DNA of 19,242 nt from Stagnihabitans sp038231395. GTDB taxonomy: Bacteria > Pseudomonadota > Alphaproteobacteria > Rhodobacterales > Rhodobacteraceae. The position numbers and the translations under genes were made by a program. Below the pieces are notes generated by a model. It saw only the letters and a list, made by a program, of their open reading frames with translations, was not told where the DNA came from and ran no database searches. Of this stretch, positions 7,175 to 14,944 are shown piece by piece. The DNA lies in NCBI GenBank assembly GCA_038231395.1, contig JBBRLL010000061.1:1-19242 (forward strand), given 5' to 3'. Each line of letters opens with the position of its first letter. The stretch's first letter is position 1.

Positions 7175-8531
7175 CCGCAAAAGCCTGACCGCACGGGCGC
7201 AATCGCTGCATTTCCCCAAGGACTTCGTCTTCGGCGGTGCCACGGCGGCCTATCAGATCGAGGGCGCGTGGGATGCCGATGGCAAGGGCGAGAATATCTG
7301 GGACCGGTTCTGCCGCCAACCCGGCGTGATCGTGGATGCGTCTTCCGGCGATGTGGCCTGCGACCATTACCGCCTGTGGCAGGACGACATCCGCCTGATG
7401 CAAAGGCTGGAACTTGACGCCTATCGCTTTTCGATCAGCTGGTCGCGGGTGCAGCCGGATGGTGCCGGGGCGCTGAACCCCAAAGGCATGGAATTTTACG
7501 ACCGCCTGATCGACGGCCTGCTTGAGGCGAAAATCACGCCCTTCCTGACCCTGTATCACTGGGACCTGCCGCAAGCCCTGCAAGACAAGGGTGGCTGGTA
7601 CAACCGGGATACCGCCTACCGCCTTGCCGACTATGCCCAACACATGGCCCGCGCCTTTGGTGACCGCGTGCGGCACTGGACGACGCTGAATGAACCCTGG
7701 ACCTTCTGCTGGTCCGGCCATGCCTCGGGTGAAGATGCGCCGGGGCTGAAAGACGGCGCAAGGGGCGGCCTGCGCGCCAGCCACCACGCGCTGCTGGCGC
7801 ATGGTCTGGCCGTGCCGCTGATCCGAGCGGCAGCACCCGGCGCGCAAGTTGGCATCGTGCTGGACCTGAACGTGGCCGAACCCGCGACCCCGGCGGCAGA
7901 GGACGTGACCGCCGCCCGTCATTTTGACGGCGCGCAGAACCGCTGGTATCTGGATGCGGTGTTCAAAGGCGCCTATCCCGCCGATATCCTGGACCTGTGC
8001 CGGGCAGAGTTGCCCGACATCCACCCCGGCGACAATGCCATCATCGCCGCACCTGTCGACTATCTTGGCGTCAACATCTACCGCCGTTCCGTGATGCAAG
8101 CCGGGGCCGAATGGCCGCCCCTGAATTTCCAGCGCGTCAGCCCACCGGGCGAATACACCGAGGTCGGCTATGAAATCTGGCCAGAGTGCATGCATGACGT
8201 GCTGATCTATGTGCATGAGAATTACGCGCCGAAGGCCATCCACATCTCGGAAAACGGCATGGCCACCGCACCGGAAACCTTCCAGAACGGCGAGATCGTC
8301 GATCTGAAGCGGGCAGAGTATTACCTGAACCACATCGCCCAGATGAACCGGGCGCGGGAACAGGGCGTGCCGGTGCAGGGCTATTTCGCCTGGACCCTGA
8401 CCGACAATTTCGAATGGGCCTATGGCTATACCGTGCCCTTCGGCATCGTCCATGTCGACTTTGAAACCCAGAAGCGCACGCCAAAATTCTCAGCCCAGAC
8501 CTACCGAGAGATCATCCGCGCCAAGCGGTAA
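7161..8531 (+). CDS. Beta-glycosidase, glycoside hydrolase family 1
   Basis: This 456-residue protein, the usual GH1 length, would hydrolyse terminal beta-linked glucose or galactose by a retaining mechanism. The catalytic acid/base is E178 in TLNEPW and the nucleophile is E364 in ISENGMA. Other family signatures are FVFGGATAAYQIEGAW near residues 22-37, RFSISWSRVQPDG near 89-101, LTLYHWDLPQAL near 129-140 and WTLTDNFEWAYGY near 411-423. No signal peptide is visible, so it should act in the cytoplasm on imported substrate. ATG 7161 has AGGA upstream and lies inside the permease 3' end (14-bp overlap), indicating coupled translation. The gene ends inside the convergent GH63-like gene. GH1 specificity (gluco, galacto or phospho-sugar) cannot be fixed from sequence alone. 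Confidence 0.93.
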   Translation: MSNADRKSLTARAQSLHFPKDFVFGGATAAYQIEGAWDADGKGENIWDRFCRQPGVIVDASSGDVACDHYRLWQDDIRLMQRLELDAYRFSISWSRVQPDGAGALNPKGMEFYDRLIDGLLEAKITPFLTLYHWDLPQALQDKGGWYNRDTAYRLADYAQHMARAFGDRVRHWTTLNEPWTFCWSGHASGEDAPGLKDGARGGLRASHHALLAHGLAVPLIRAAAPGAQVGIVLDLNVAEPATPAAEDVTAARHFDGAQNRWYLDAVFKGAYPADILDLCRAELPDIHPGDNAIIAAPVDYLGVNIYRRSVMQAGAEWPPLNFQRVSPPGEYTEVGYEIWPECMHDVLIYVHENYAPKAIHISENGMATAPETFQNGEIVDLKRAEYYLNHIAQMNRAREQGVPVQGYFAWTLTDNFEWAYGYTVPFGIVHVDFETQKRTPKFSAQTYREIIRAKR

Positions 8532-10153
8532 AACCGGTTGGCGAGGATCAGGTAGGCGGCAGAGGTCCAAGCAAAGACGGGGTCGTGCAGACCCTCGCCC
8601 GTCAGGGCATCGTGGTTTTCCGCCATGCCGTTGGTCTGGCACAAGGCAACGTAGCGGCGGGCGATTTCGGTCGCAAGATCGCCCCTGCCGCACCGGTCCA
8701 GCGCGTCGACAAACAGCAGCGTCGTCGGTGCCCAGATCGGCCCGCGCCAATAGCCGTTGGCGCGGTAAAGGGGGGACGTCGTGGCCTCGGTCGCAAGGCC
8801 GAATGGGGTTAGAAAATCGGGATTATCCAGCTTTGCCAGAAGCTTGTCGCGCATAGGTGATGCAAGACGTGAACCCAGAAGCAAGGGCAACAGCAGCAGC
8901 AACGAATTGCCACAGGTTACGGTCGCGCCATCCAGCTTGCGGGCGATGAAGCCTTCATCCGTCCACAACTCGCGGCACAGTGCGGCAAACAGGTCATCGG
9001 CGCGGGACTTGGCTTTGGCGGCCAGATCGGATGCACCAAGCGCCTGATGCAGGCGGGCGATTTCCTCCATTTGCAGGATCAGGAAGGTGGCAAGGTCGGG
9101 GGTGATCACCGGCGCGCCCTCGGCGAAGGGGGTGGCGTTGTCCCAGCCGGCGTCGTTGCCGTGGCGATAGGCGGGCAGGCCGTTCAAGGACGGCCCATGC
9201 AGCCACGAGTCCGCCTGCAAGGTCAGCCAATCCAGCACCTGCCGGTCATGGCCCAAGCCCAGCTTGGCGAAGGTCCAGCCATGCACCGGCGGTTTGGTAA
9301 ACGCCCACAGCGCGAAACGGTCGTTGATGTAGTCAGGCAGGCGACCGGATTTGTGCTGGGCGGCGAAGATCACCTGCATCTGCTGCCACGCGAGGTCGGG
9401 GGGCAGGGCCAAGGCCACGAAGCAATGATCCCAGGACCAGATGTTGGTCATCCAGTTCTTTGACATGTAGATGGCGGGTTCGGTCAGTTGGCCCTCGGCG
9501 GGGACATATCCAGACCACAGGATATAGGCGGCAAGGCGGTGGCCCTCGGCATGGTCAGGCAGGCAGGGGGGCAAAGCGGCGTGAAAGGTTGCAAAGGCGG
9601 CAGCGGCGGCGGCGCGGGCGGCTTCAAAGGGTGCGAACGGGCGGGGCAGGCGGGTGACACGGAACAGGTCGACGCTTGCGGACAGCATGCCATCTTCCGG
9701 CACAAGGTCCAACGTGATGCTGTCGGCGGCAAGCCCGTTCCAGGGGGCGATCAGGGATTTTCGGCCCCGATGCGGCCAGACCTCGCATCGCAGGTCTTGC
9801 CGGGCGATGCTGATGTGGACATGGTCTGCCGCCTCTTGCGCATAGTTGTAGGGGCTGGCCCCGCTGGAAAGCCGCAGGCCAAGACCTTGGGCTTGCAGGA
9901 CAATCCGCTCTGCTCCGTCAAAGGCCAGTGACAGGTGGCCCTTGGCGGTGCGCGCCGTCAAGGCGTCTGGTTCAAGGCTCCACTCCGGGGTGCAGGGCTG
10001 GCCGTCCTCCAGCACCTCAAGCCGCAGCAGGCGGCCAAAGTCGGTGTGTTCATCGCCGCCGCGGACGGAACGCAGCCAGAAGCCGTCTTCCAGCCACGAG
10101 ATGCACAGGAAGCTTTCGCGGTAGGAAAATGGCACCTTCTTCGGGTCAAACAT
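8501..10153 (-). CDS. GH63-like (MGH1-type) inverting glycosidase
   Basis: This 550-residue protein has an N-terminal beta-rich half (about 1-190) and a C-terminal (alpha/alpha)6-type domain. Signatures of the GH63/MGH1 group are NIWSWDHCFVALAL (about 237-250), the catalytic-acid motif GNDAGWDNATPF with D338, YWRGPIWAPTTLLFVDAL (about 468-485), and the candidate base E512 in AENHDALTGEG followed by FAWTSAAYLIL. Known members include eukaryotic processing alpha-glucosidase I, E. coli YgjK and mannosyl/glucosylglycerate hydrolases, most cleaving alpha-glucosides with inversion. No signal peptide is seen, so it is cytoplasmic. ATG 10153 shares a base with the permease stop (TGATG), with AAGGG just upstream. 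The open frame continues upstream to 10801 only as a shadow of the permease. It is the last gene of the sugar ABC operon. Substrate is inferred to be what that transporter imports. Confidence 0.8.
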   Translation of the reverse strand: MFDPKKVPFSYRESFLCISWLEDGFWLRSVRGGDEHTDFGRLLRLEVLEDGQPCTPEWSLEPDALTARTAKGHLSLAFDGAERIVLQAQGLGLRLSSGASPYNYAQEAADHVHISIARQDLRCEVWPHRGRKSLIAPWNGLAADSITLDLVPEDGMLSASVDLFRVTRLPRPFAPFEAARAAAAAAFATFHAALPPCLPDHAEGHRLAAYILWSGYVPAEGQLTEPAIYMSKNWMTNIWSWDHCFVALALPPDLAWQQMQVIFAAQHKSGRLPDYINDRFALWAFTKPPVHGWTFAKLGLGHDRQVLDWLTLQADSWLHGPSLNGLPAYRHGNDAGWDNATPFAEGAPVITPDLATFLILQMEEIARLHQALGASDLAAKAKSRADDLFAALCRELWTDEGFIARKLDGATVTCGNSLLLLLPLLLGSRLASPMRDKLLAKLDNPDFLTPFGLATEATTSPLYRANGYWRGPIWAPTTLLFVDALDRCGRGDLATEIARRYVALCQTNGMAENHDALTGEGLHDPVFAWTSAAYLILANRFYRLARMISR

Positions 10154-10962
10154 CAACCCTTGATCCCCGACGACAGCGAGCCGTCCATGATATAGCGCTG
10201 CGCGGTCAGAAACAGCACCAGGGGCGGCAGGCACAGGATCACCGTCATCGCGGCCAATGAGGTTAGGTCGGTGTTGTGCAGCCCTTTGAACTGCGCCAAC
10301 CCCAGCGTCAGGGTGTATTTGCTTTGATCGTTCAGAAAGATCAGCGGGCCAAGATAGTCGTTCCACGCGGCCAAGACCTGAAACACCCCGACCAGCACCA
10401 AGGCGGGCGCCATCAATGGCAGGTGGATCTTCCAATAGACTTGAAACATGTTGGCGCCGTCCATCTTCGCCGCCTCGTCCAGTTCCCTCGGGATCGACAT
10501 GATGAACTGCCGCAGCAGGAAGATGAAGAAGGGCGCGCCGAACCATGCCGGAATGATCAGCGGCTTCAAGGTGTTGATCCAGCCGAGCCAGTTGAACTCC
10601 ATATACAGGGGGATCATCGTGACATCCCACGGGATCATCATGGCGGCCAAAAGCACCATGAACAGCAGATTGCGGCCCGGAAAGGCGAAGCGCGCTAAAC
10701 CGAAGGCCACCAACGAGGATGACAGCAGTTGCCCGATGGTCGACAGCACGGTGACCAGCGTGGAATTCCACAGGAAGGTGGCGAAGGGTTGCGCGGTCCA
10801 TGCGGTGACGAAATTGCCCCAGAGTGCCGTTTCAGGCCACCATGTCGGCGGCCATGTCAGCAGCTCGGGCTTGGCTTTGATGGCGGTGACCAGCGTCCAG
10901 TAGAAGGGGAACAGGAACAGCAGGGTCAACAGCGCCATCAGCGCCCATCTGGCGGCTTTCAT
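10153..10962 (-). CDS. Carbohydrate ABC transporter permease, MalG/UgpE type
   Basis: This 269-residue CUT1 inner-membrane protein has about six hydrophobic segments, the first at residues 7-27. The cytoplasmic EAA loop ELDEAAKMDGANMFQVYWKIHLPLMAP (about 160-186) contacts the ATPase. The C-terminus (AQRYIMDGSLSSGIKG) is the usual MalG-type ending. ATG 10962 is chosen because it forms an ATGA overlap with the stop of the upstream permease and has GGAGG four to five bases before it. The longer frame to 11049 lies inside the neighbouring gene. It pairs with the permease encoded at 10959-11867. Confidence 0.92.
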   Translation of the reverse strand: MKAARWALMALLTLLFLFPFYWTLVTAIKAKPELLTWPPTWWPETALWGNFVTAWTAQPFATFLWNSTLVTVLSTIGQLLSSSLVAFGLARFAFPGRNLLFMVLLAAMMIPWDVTMIPLYMEFNWLGWINTLKPLIIPAWFGAPFFIFLLRQFIMSIPRELDEAAKMDGANMFQVYWKIHLPLMAPALVLVGVFQVLAAWNDYLGPLIFLNDQSKYTLTLGLAQFKGLHNTDLTSLAAMTVILCLPPLVLFLTAQRYIMDGSLSSGIKG

Positions 10963-11867
10963 TTGACCTCCGTCTCGTAGAACACCCACAGCGAGGACAG
11001 TTTGAAGATCGCCAGCGTCAGGGCGATGATCAACAAAAGCATCAGCCACGACATCGCGGCGGCATAGCCCATGTCGTGGTACTTGAACGCGGTGTCATAG
11101 ATATACATCGCCAGCATGTAGGTGGATTTGACCGGGCCACCCTTGGTCAGCAGCAAAGCGAGGGTCAGTTGCTGAAAGGCGGCAATCACCGTGGTCACCA
11201 GATTAAACAGCAAGACGGGTGACAGCAGCGGCAGGGTGATCAGCACGAATTGCCCGAAGGGGCCAACGCCAGACAGGCTTGCCGCCTCATACAGGTCTTT
11301 CGGGATGGATTTGAGGCCCGTAAGGAAGATCAGCATGGTGCCGCCCACGCTCCACAAACTGACCAGCACGATCGAGACCGGCGCCCAGTTCGGGCTGCCC
11401 AGCCAGTTGACGGCGGGGATATGCGCCAAGGTCAGCACATAATTGATCACGCCATATTCGTGGCTAAGAAGCCAGGACCAGATGGTGACCAAAGCCACGC
11501 CAGAGATGATCGAGGGCAGGTAGAACGCCGCCCGAAAGAAGCCCGATGCGAACAAGGGTTGGTTCAGCAGCATCGCCAGCAGAAGTGCCACGATCAGGTT
11601 TGACGGCACGAACATCGCGGCGAATTTCAGGGTGACGGTCAGGGCGTGCAGGAAATCGGCGTCGTCGGTCAGGATGGTGACGTAATTGGCGCCGTGGTTG
11701 AAGGCGGGCGTGCCGATCAGCGGCCAGTCGAAGAAGCTGATATATAATGAGAATAACAGTGGCCCCAGGGTGAAGGCCGCAAAGCCTATCACCCAGGGGG
11801 CCACGAACAGATAAGGCGTGGCCGCCCCCCGACTCCAAAAATGGCGTCTGGCGGCCTTGCCCCTCAT
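10959..11867 (-). CDS. Carbohydrate ABC transporter permease, MalF/UgpA type
   Basis: This 302-residue CUT1 permease starts with a basic N-terminus and TPYLFVAPWVIGFAAFTLGPLLFSLYISF (about 17-45). It continues through about six membrane segments. The EAA loop is KDLYEAASLSGVGPFGQFVLITLPLLSP (about 190-217). Start and stop both overlap the neighbouring genes by the four bases ATGA, which indicates translational coupling and fixed subunit ratios. Together with the MalG-like partner it forms the membrane channel of the sugar importer. Confidence 0.93.
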   Translation of the reverse strand: MRGKAARRHFWSRGAATPYLFVAPWVIGFAAFTLGPLLFSLYISFFDWPLIGTPAFNHGANYVTILTDDADFLHALTVTLKFAAMFVPSNLIVALLLAMLLNQPLFASGFFRAAFYLPSIISGVALVTIWSWLLSHEYGVINYVLTLAHIPAVNWLGSPNWAPVSIVLVSLWSVGGTMLIFLTGLKSIPKDLYEAASLSGVGPFGQFVLITLPLLSPVLLFNLVTTVIAAFQQLTLALLLTKGGPVKSTYMLAMYIYDTAFKYHDMGYAAAMSWLMLLLIIALTLAIFKLSSLWVFYETEVK

Positions 11868-13093
11868 TTCGTCAGGGCCTTGTCGGCGCTGTCGGCGGCG
11901 CTATCCAAAGTGGCCTGCACATTGTCGAGATCGACATAGATCTGCTGGATCGCCGTCGTCACCACATCCTGCGCGCGGCCCCAGTTGGGGTTGTGCAGGA
12001 ACGCGGGCGAGCGGGTGTCATCGCCCGGCGGCAGCATCTTGAAGAAGGCTGCATATTTCGGGTTGTCGAGCAGCCCGCGCGATTTCGCGACCGAGTTCAG
12101 GATCGGCAGGTCATTGGTGCGCAGGGCGACGGCTTCGGGTGAGGCATAGTATTTGACGAACTCCCACGCCAGATCCTTGTTCTTGCTGTCTTTCGCAATC
12201 GACAGGGCCGACATATCCACCTGACTATGCGCCGGTTTGCCTGCGAAAGCGGGCATCATCGCCACGCCGTAGTTCTTCTTGGCGGTGTCAAAGTCGGGCA
12301 TCGGCCAGGTGCCAGAGATTACCATGCCCAGCTTGTCCGCGTTGAACAACTCGCGGTAAGACCCATTGTCGCCGACGCCAAACAACACGCCCTCGCCGGA
12401 TTTCACCATGTCGACGAACATCTGGAAGACCTGCGCGGTTTCCGGCGCACTCAGGAAGCCCTTGGTGGTCTTGCCATCGGGGCTGATCCACGAAGACCCG
12501 TTCGACCACAGATAAGCCTCGAAATCATAGGGATCAGGCGCGCCATCGACGCCAAAGCCGTAGACCTTCTCATCCGGCTTGGCCAAGGCCTTGGCATCAG
12601 CGCGCAACTCGTCCCAGGTCCAGCCGTCTTTGGGATAGGCCAGACCCGCCTTGTCGAACATGTCCTTGTTGAAATAGGTCACTAGCGTCGTATAGCCCGC
12701 AGGCACGCCCAGCACCCGTTTTGACCCGTCAGGATCGGATATCGTGGCATAGTTCAGGGTGACGGCGGCAAAGTCGCTGGTATCAAGCCCGGATTTGGCC
12801 AAGTAGTCGTTCAGCGGCAGAAGCGAGGCCTGATAGGCCGGGAAGTTCCACATATACAGCACGTCCGGCGGGTCGCCCGCGCCAAAGCCTGCGGCGATCT
12901 TGTCATCATAGCCGTCGCCATAAGCCTCGACCTGAACCTTGACGCCGGGGTGGGCGGCTTCAAAGCCCGCCGCGACTTTCTTTTCAATCTCAAGCGCCTG
13001 ATCCGAATCCCATGTGGCAAAGCGCAGGGTCGTATCGGCCTGCGCCGCCGTGGCCATCAGGCCGGTCAGCGCAAGGGTGATCCAAGTCCGCAT
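11864..13093 (-). CDS. Family-1 carbohydrate-binding periplasmic protein (ABC transporter)
   Basis: This 409-residue extracellular solute-binding protein has a clear signal peptide (MRTWITLALTGLMATAAQA, cleavage after about residue 19) and no lipobox. Family-1 (MalE/UgpB-like) features are TTLRFATWDSDQALEIEKKVAAGFEAAHPGVKV after the signal, VLGVPAGYTTLVTYFNKDMFDKAGL around 129-152, and KDLAWEFVKYYASPEAVALRTNDLPILNS toward the C-terminus. ATG 13093 is preceded by GGGAGGATAGA, the same start context as the other binding protein at 4849. The gene lies 24 bp after the ATPase and overlaps the permease start by ATGA. Many acidic and aromatic residues would suit sugar binding, but the ligand is not predictable here. 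Confidence 0.92.
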   Translation of the reverse strand: MRTWITLALTGLMATAAQADTTLRFATWDSDQALEIEKKVAAGFEAAHPGVKVQVEAYGDGYDDKIAAGFGAGDPPDVLYMWNFPAYQASLLPLNDYLAKSGLDTSDFAAVTLNYATISDPDGSKRVLGVPAGYTTLVTYFNKDMFDKAGLAYPKDGWTWDELRADAKALAKPDEKVYGFGVDGAPDPYDFEAYLWSNGSSWISPDGKTTKGFLSAPETAQVFQMFVDMVKSGEGVLFGVGDNGSYRELFNADKLGMVISGTWPMPDFDTAKKNYGVAMMPAFAGKPAHSQVDMSALSIAKDSKNKDLAWEFVKYYASPEAVALRTNDLPILNSVAKSRGLLDNPKYAAFFKMLPPGDDTRSPAFLHNPNWGRAQDVVTTAIQQIYVDLDNVQATLDSAADSADKALTK

Positions 13094-13117
13094 TCTATCC
13101 TCCCTTATCGGCGGGGT

Positions 13118-14188
13118 TTACCCCACCTTGGTTTCAAACTCTGTCAACTCCACCCGCTGCCCGGCCGCATCGAACAGATGCAGATGCGCGGGGTCAAACG
13201 TCAGGCGCAGGGCGTCGCCCTCGGCCACCTCAAGCAGGCCATCGGCGCGGATCACCAGCGCCTGACCGGCCTCGGTCAGGGTAAAGACCATCGTCTCGGC
13301 CCCAAGATGTTCGACAGCGGTCACGTGGGCCGTAAGGCCCTCGGTTTGGCTGATGCGGATATGTTCGGGGCGCAGCCCAGCCTCGGTGACACCCGGCGCA
13401 TGACCTGCAATCGGCAGGCTTTGGCCCGCCAACGTGATGCGGCCCGCCGCGACCGAGGCGGGCAGGAAGTTCATCTGCGGCGTGCCGATGAAGCCCGCCA
13501 CAAAGCGGTTGGCCGGTCGGCGGTACAGGTCCAGCGGTTTGCCGGTCTGTTCGACCTTGCCCGCGTTCAGCACGACGACTTTGGTGGACAGCGTCATCGC
13601 CTCGATCTGATCATGCGTCACGAAAATCATCGTCCGCCCCAGTTCCTTGTGCAGGCGCGCGAGTTCGTAGCGGGTCTGGGTGCGCAGGGCCGCATCAAGG
13701 TTCGACAGCGGTTCATCAAACAGAAACACCGACGGATCGCGCACAATCGCCCGACCGATGGCAACGCGTTGCCTTTGGCCACCCGACAGGGCGCGGGGCT
13801 TGCGGTCCAGCAGGCCATCAATCGCCAATATCCGCGCGGCATCCATGACGCGCTTGTCAATCTCGGCCCGAGGCATGCCTTGCAGGGCCAGCCCGAAGCC
13901 CATGTTCTTCTTCACGCTCAAGTGCGGGTACAAAGCGTAATTCTGAAACACCATCGCCAGATTGCGTTGCGCGGGCGGCACATCGGTCATGTCGCGCCCG
14001 CCAATTTCGATGCTGCCGCCGGTCACAGTCTCCAGCCCGGCGATGCAGCGCAACAGGGTGGATTTGCCGCAGCCAGAGGGGCCAAGCAGGCAGATAAACT
14101 CCCCCACATCCGCATCAAAGTCGATGCCACGCAGCACCTCGACCGCGCCAAACGACTTCTTCAAGGCGCGAACCTTCAGCACCGCCAT
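13118..14188 (-). CDS. UgpC/MalK-type sugar ABC transporter ATPase
   Basis: This 356-residue ATPase energises the adjacent CUT1 permeases. Seen motifs are Walker A GPSGCGKS (36-43), Q-loop in MVFQNYALYPHLSV (about 79-92), signature LSGGQRQR (135-142), Walker B FLFDEP with D158/E159, and switch histidine in VTHDQIEAM. A TOBE domain with the GLRPEHI motif follows and the protein ends in a typical regulatory tail. ATG 14188 is used because homology begins at MAVLKVRALKKSFG. A GTG in frame at 14227 has GAGG only one base upstream, too close for a normal site, and would add 13 unrelated residues. It is the first gene of the leftward operon, about 77 bases from the divergent operator. The motifs are complete, unlike those of the damaged ATPase at the left end. 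Confidence 0.92.
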   Translation of the reverse strand: MAVLKVRALKKSFGAVEVLRGIDFDADVGEFICLLGPSGCGKSTLLRCIAGLETVTGGSIEIGGRDMTDVPPAQRNLAMVFQNYALYPHLSVKKNMGFGLALQGMPRAEIDKRVMDAARILAIDGLLDRKPRALSGGQRQRVAIGRAIVRDPSVFLFDEPLSNLDAALRTQTRYELARLHKELGRTMIFVTHDQIEAMTLSTKVVVLNAGKVEQTGKPLDLYRRPANRFVAGFIGTPQMNFLPASVAAGRITLAGQSLPIAGHAPGVTEAGLRPEHIRISQTEGLTAHVTAVEHLGAETMVFTLTEAGQALVIRADGLLEVAEGDALRLTFDPAHLHLFDAAGQRVELTEFETKVG

Positions 14189-14264
14189 AAAGCGACCCGC
14201 AGCGGCAAGCAGAAGTCCATGCGTCACACCTCGCAGAGGAAGAAAACCGGAAGTCCTGCGAATC

Positions 14265-14295
14265 TGTTTACTAAAAAAACGTTTTTATGTAAACA
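14265..14295. promoter_or_regulatory. Divergent promoter region with LacI-type operator
   Basis: A 31-bp near-palindrome has perfect outer arms TGTTTAC (14265-14271) and GTAAACA (14289-14295), and an inner AAAAACGTTTTT (14275-14286) centred on CG. Leftward, a -35 TTTACA (14293-14288), a 17-bp spacer and a weak -10 TAAACA (14270-14265) fit the ATPase operon. Rightward, TTTACT (14267-14272) and TAAACA (14290-14295) are also 17 bp apart, with CATAAT at 14294-14299 as another -10. The operator sits between the boxes for both directions, so one bound LacI dimer could silence both operons. The symmetry is seen; the function is inferred. Confidence 0.65.
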
Positions 14296-14317
14296 TAATT
14301 GCAAAGCAGAGGGGCAG

Positions 14318-14935
14318 ATGGGCAAACGGGCGGTGGTGACGGGGGCGAATCGGGGCGTAGGGGCAGAGTTTGCCCGGCAGTTGCGCGCCTTGGGCTGGCA
14401 GGTGATCGAGGGCAACCGCAGCGCCGGGCTGGATCTGGCCGATCCGGTGGCGATTGAGGGATTTGCCAATAGCTTGGGCGACGCGCAGATTGACCTTCTG
14501 ATCAACAACGCGGCCATCGGCGGGGACGCGGGTGGGCTTGCGACGCTGGAGGCGGAAGGGTTTCTTGAGGTGATCCGGGTCAATACGCTTGGCCCCTTGT
14601 TGCTGGTCAAGGCCTTGTTGCCGCTGTTGAAAGGCGTGGTGGTCAATATCTCCAGCCGGTCAGGGTCGATGGCCGAAGGGCGCAGCGACGTGGGTGACTA
14701 CGCCTACAAATGCTCGAAAGCGGCGCTGAACATGGCGGGGGTCAAGCTGGCGGATGAATCGGGGCTGACGGTGCTGGCCTTGCATCCGGGCTGGGCGCAG
14801 ACCGATATGGGCGGGCCGCAGGCGGATGTGCCGGTGCAGGAAAGCGTTGCCGGGATGCTGAAGATCATCCTTGAGGCGGGGGAAAGTGACAGCCGCACCT
14901 TCCGCGCCTATGACGGCGCGGTGGTGGCCTGGTAG
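14318..14935 (+). CDS. Short-chain dehydrogenase/reductase (C-factor-like SDR)
   Basis: This 205-residue cytoplasmic oxidoreductase carries the dinucleotide-binding motif TGANRGVG (8-15), the NNAA motif (63-66), a serine pair at 112-113 and the catalytic YKCSK (Y130, K134). It is shorter than classical SDRs (about 250 residues) and resembles the CsgA/C-factor subgroup. ATG 14318 has GAGGGG upstream. The open frame extends far upstream to 12950 only because the opposite strand is coding. Its stop is nine bases before the next start, so the two genes form one transcript. A role in oxidising or reducing an intermediate, such as an aldehyde released by the downstream enzyme, is plausible but only inferred from position. 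Confidence 0.88.
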   Translation: MGKRAVVTGANRGVGAEFARQLRALGWQVIEGNRSAGLDLADPVAIEGFANSLGDAQIDLLINNAAIGGDAGGLATLEAEGFLEVIRVNTLGPLLLVKALLPLLKGVVVNISSRSGSMAEGRSDVGDYAYKCSKAALNMAGVKLADESGLTVLALHPGWAQTDMGGPQADVPVQESVAGMLKIILEAGESDSRTFRAYDGAVVAW

Positions 14936-14944
14936 GGGATGGCG

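Noticed and set aside
10154..10801. Upstream extension of the GH63-like reading frame
   Set aside because: It overlaps the MalG-type permease in another frame. The ATG at 10153 coupled to the permease stop is the natural start.
14189..14227. GTG start at 14227 for the UgpC-like ATPase
   Set aside because: The GAGG lies only one base before the GTG, and the 13 extra residues are unlike the family N-terminus. ATG 14188 was preferred.
12950..14317. Long forward open frame continuous with the SDR gene (661 codons in total)
   Set aside because: This part is antisense to the ABC ATPase and binding-protein genes, which have full family motifs. SDR homology and a good ribosome-binding site start at 14318.
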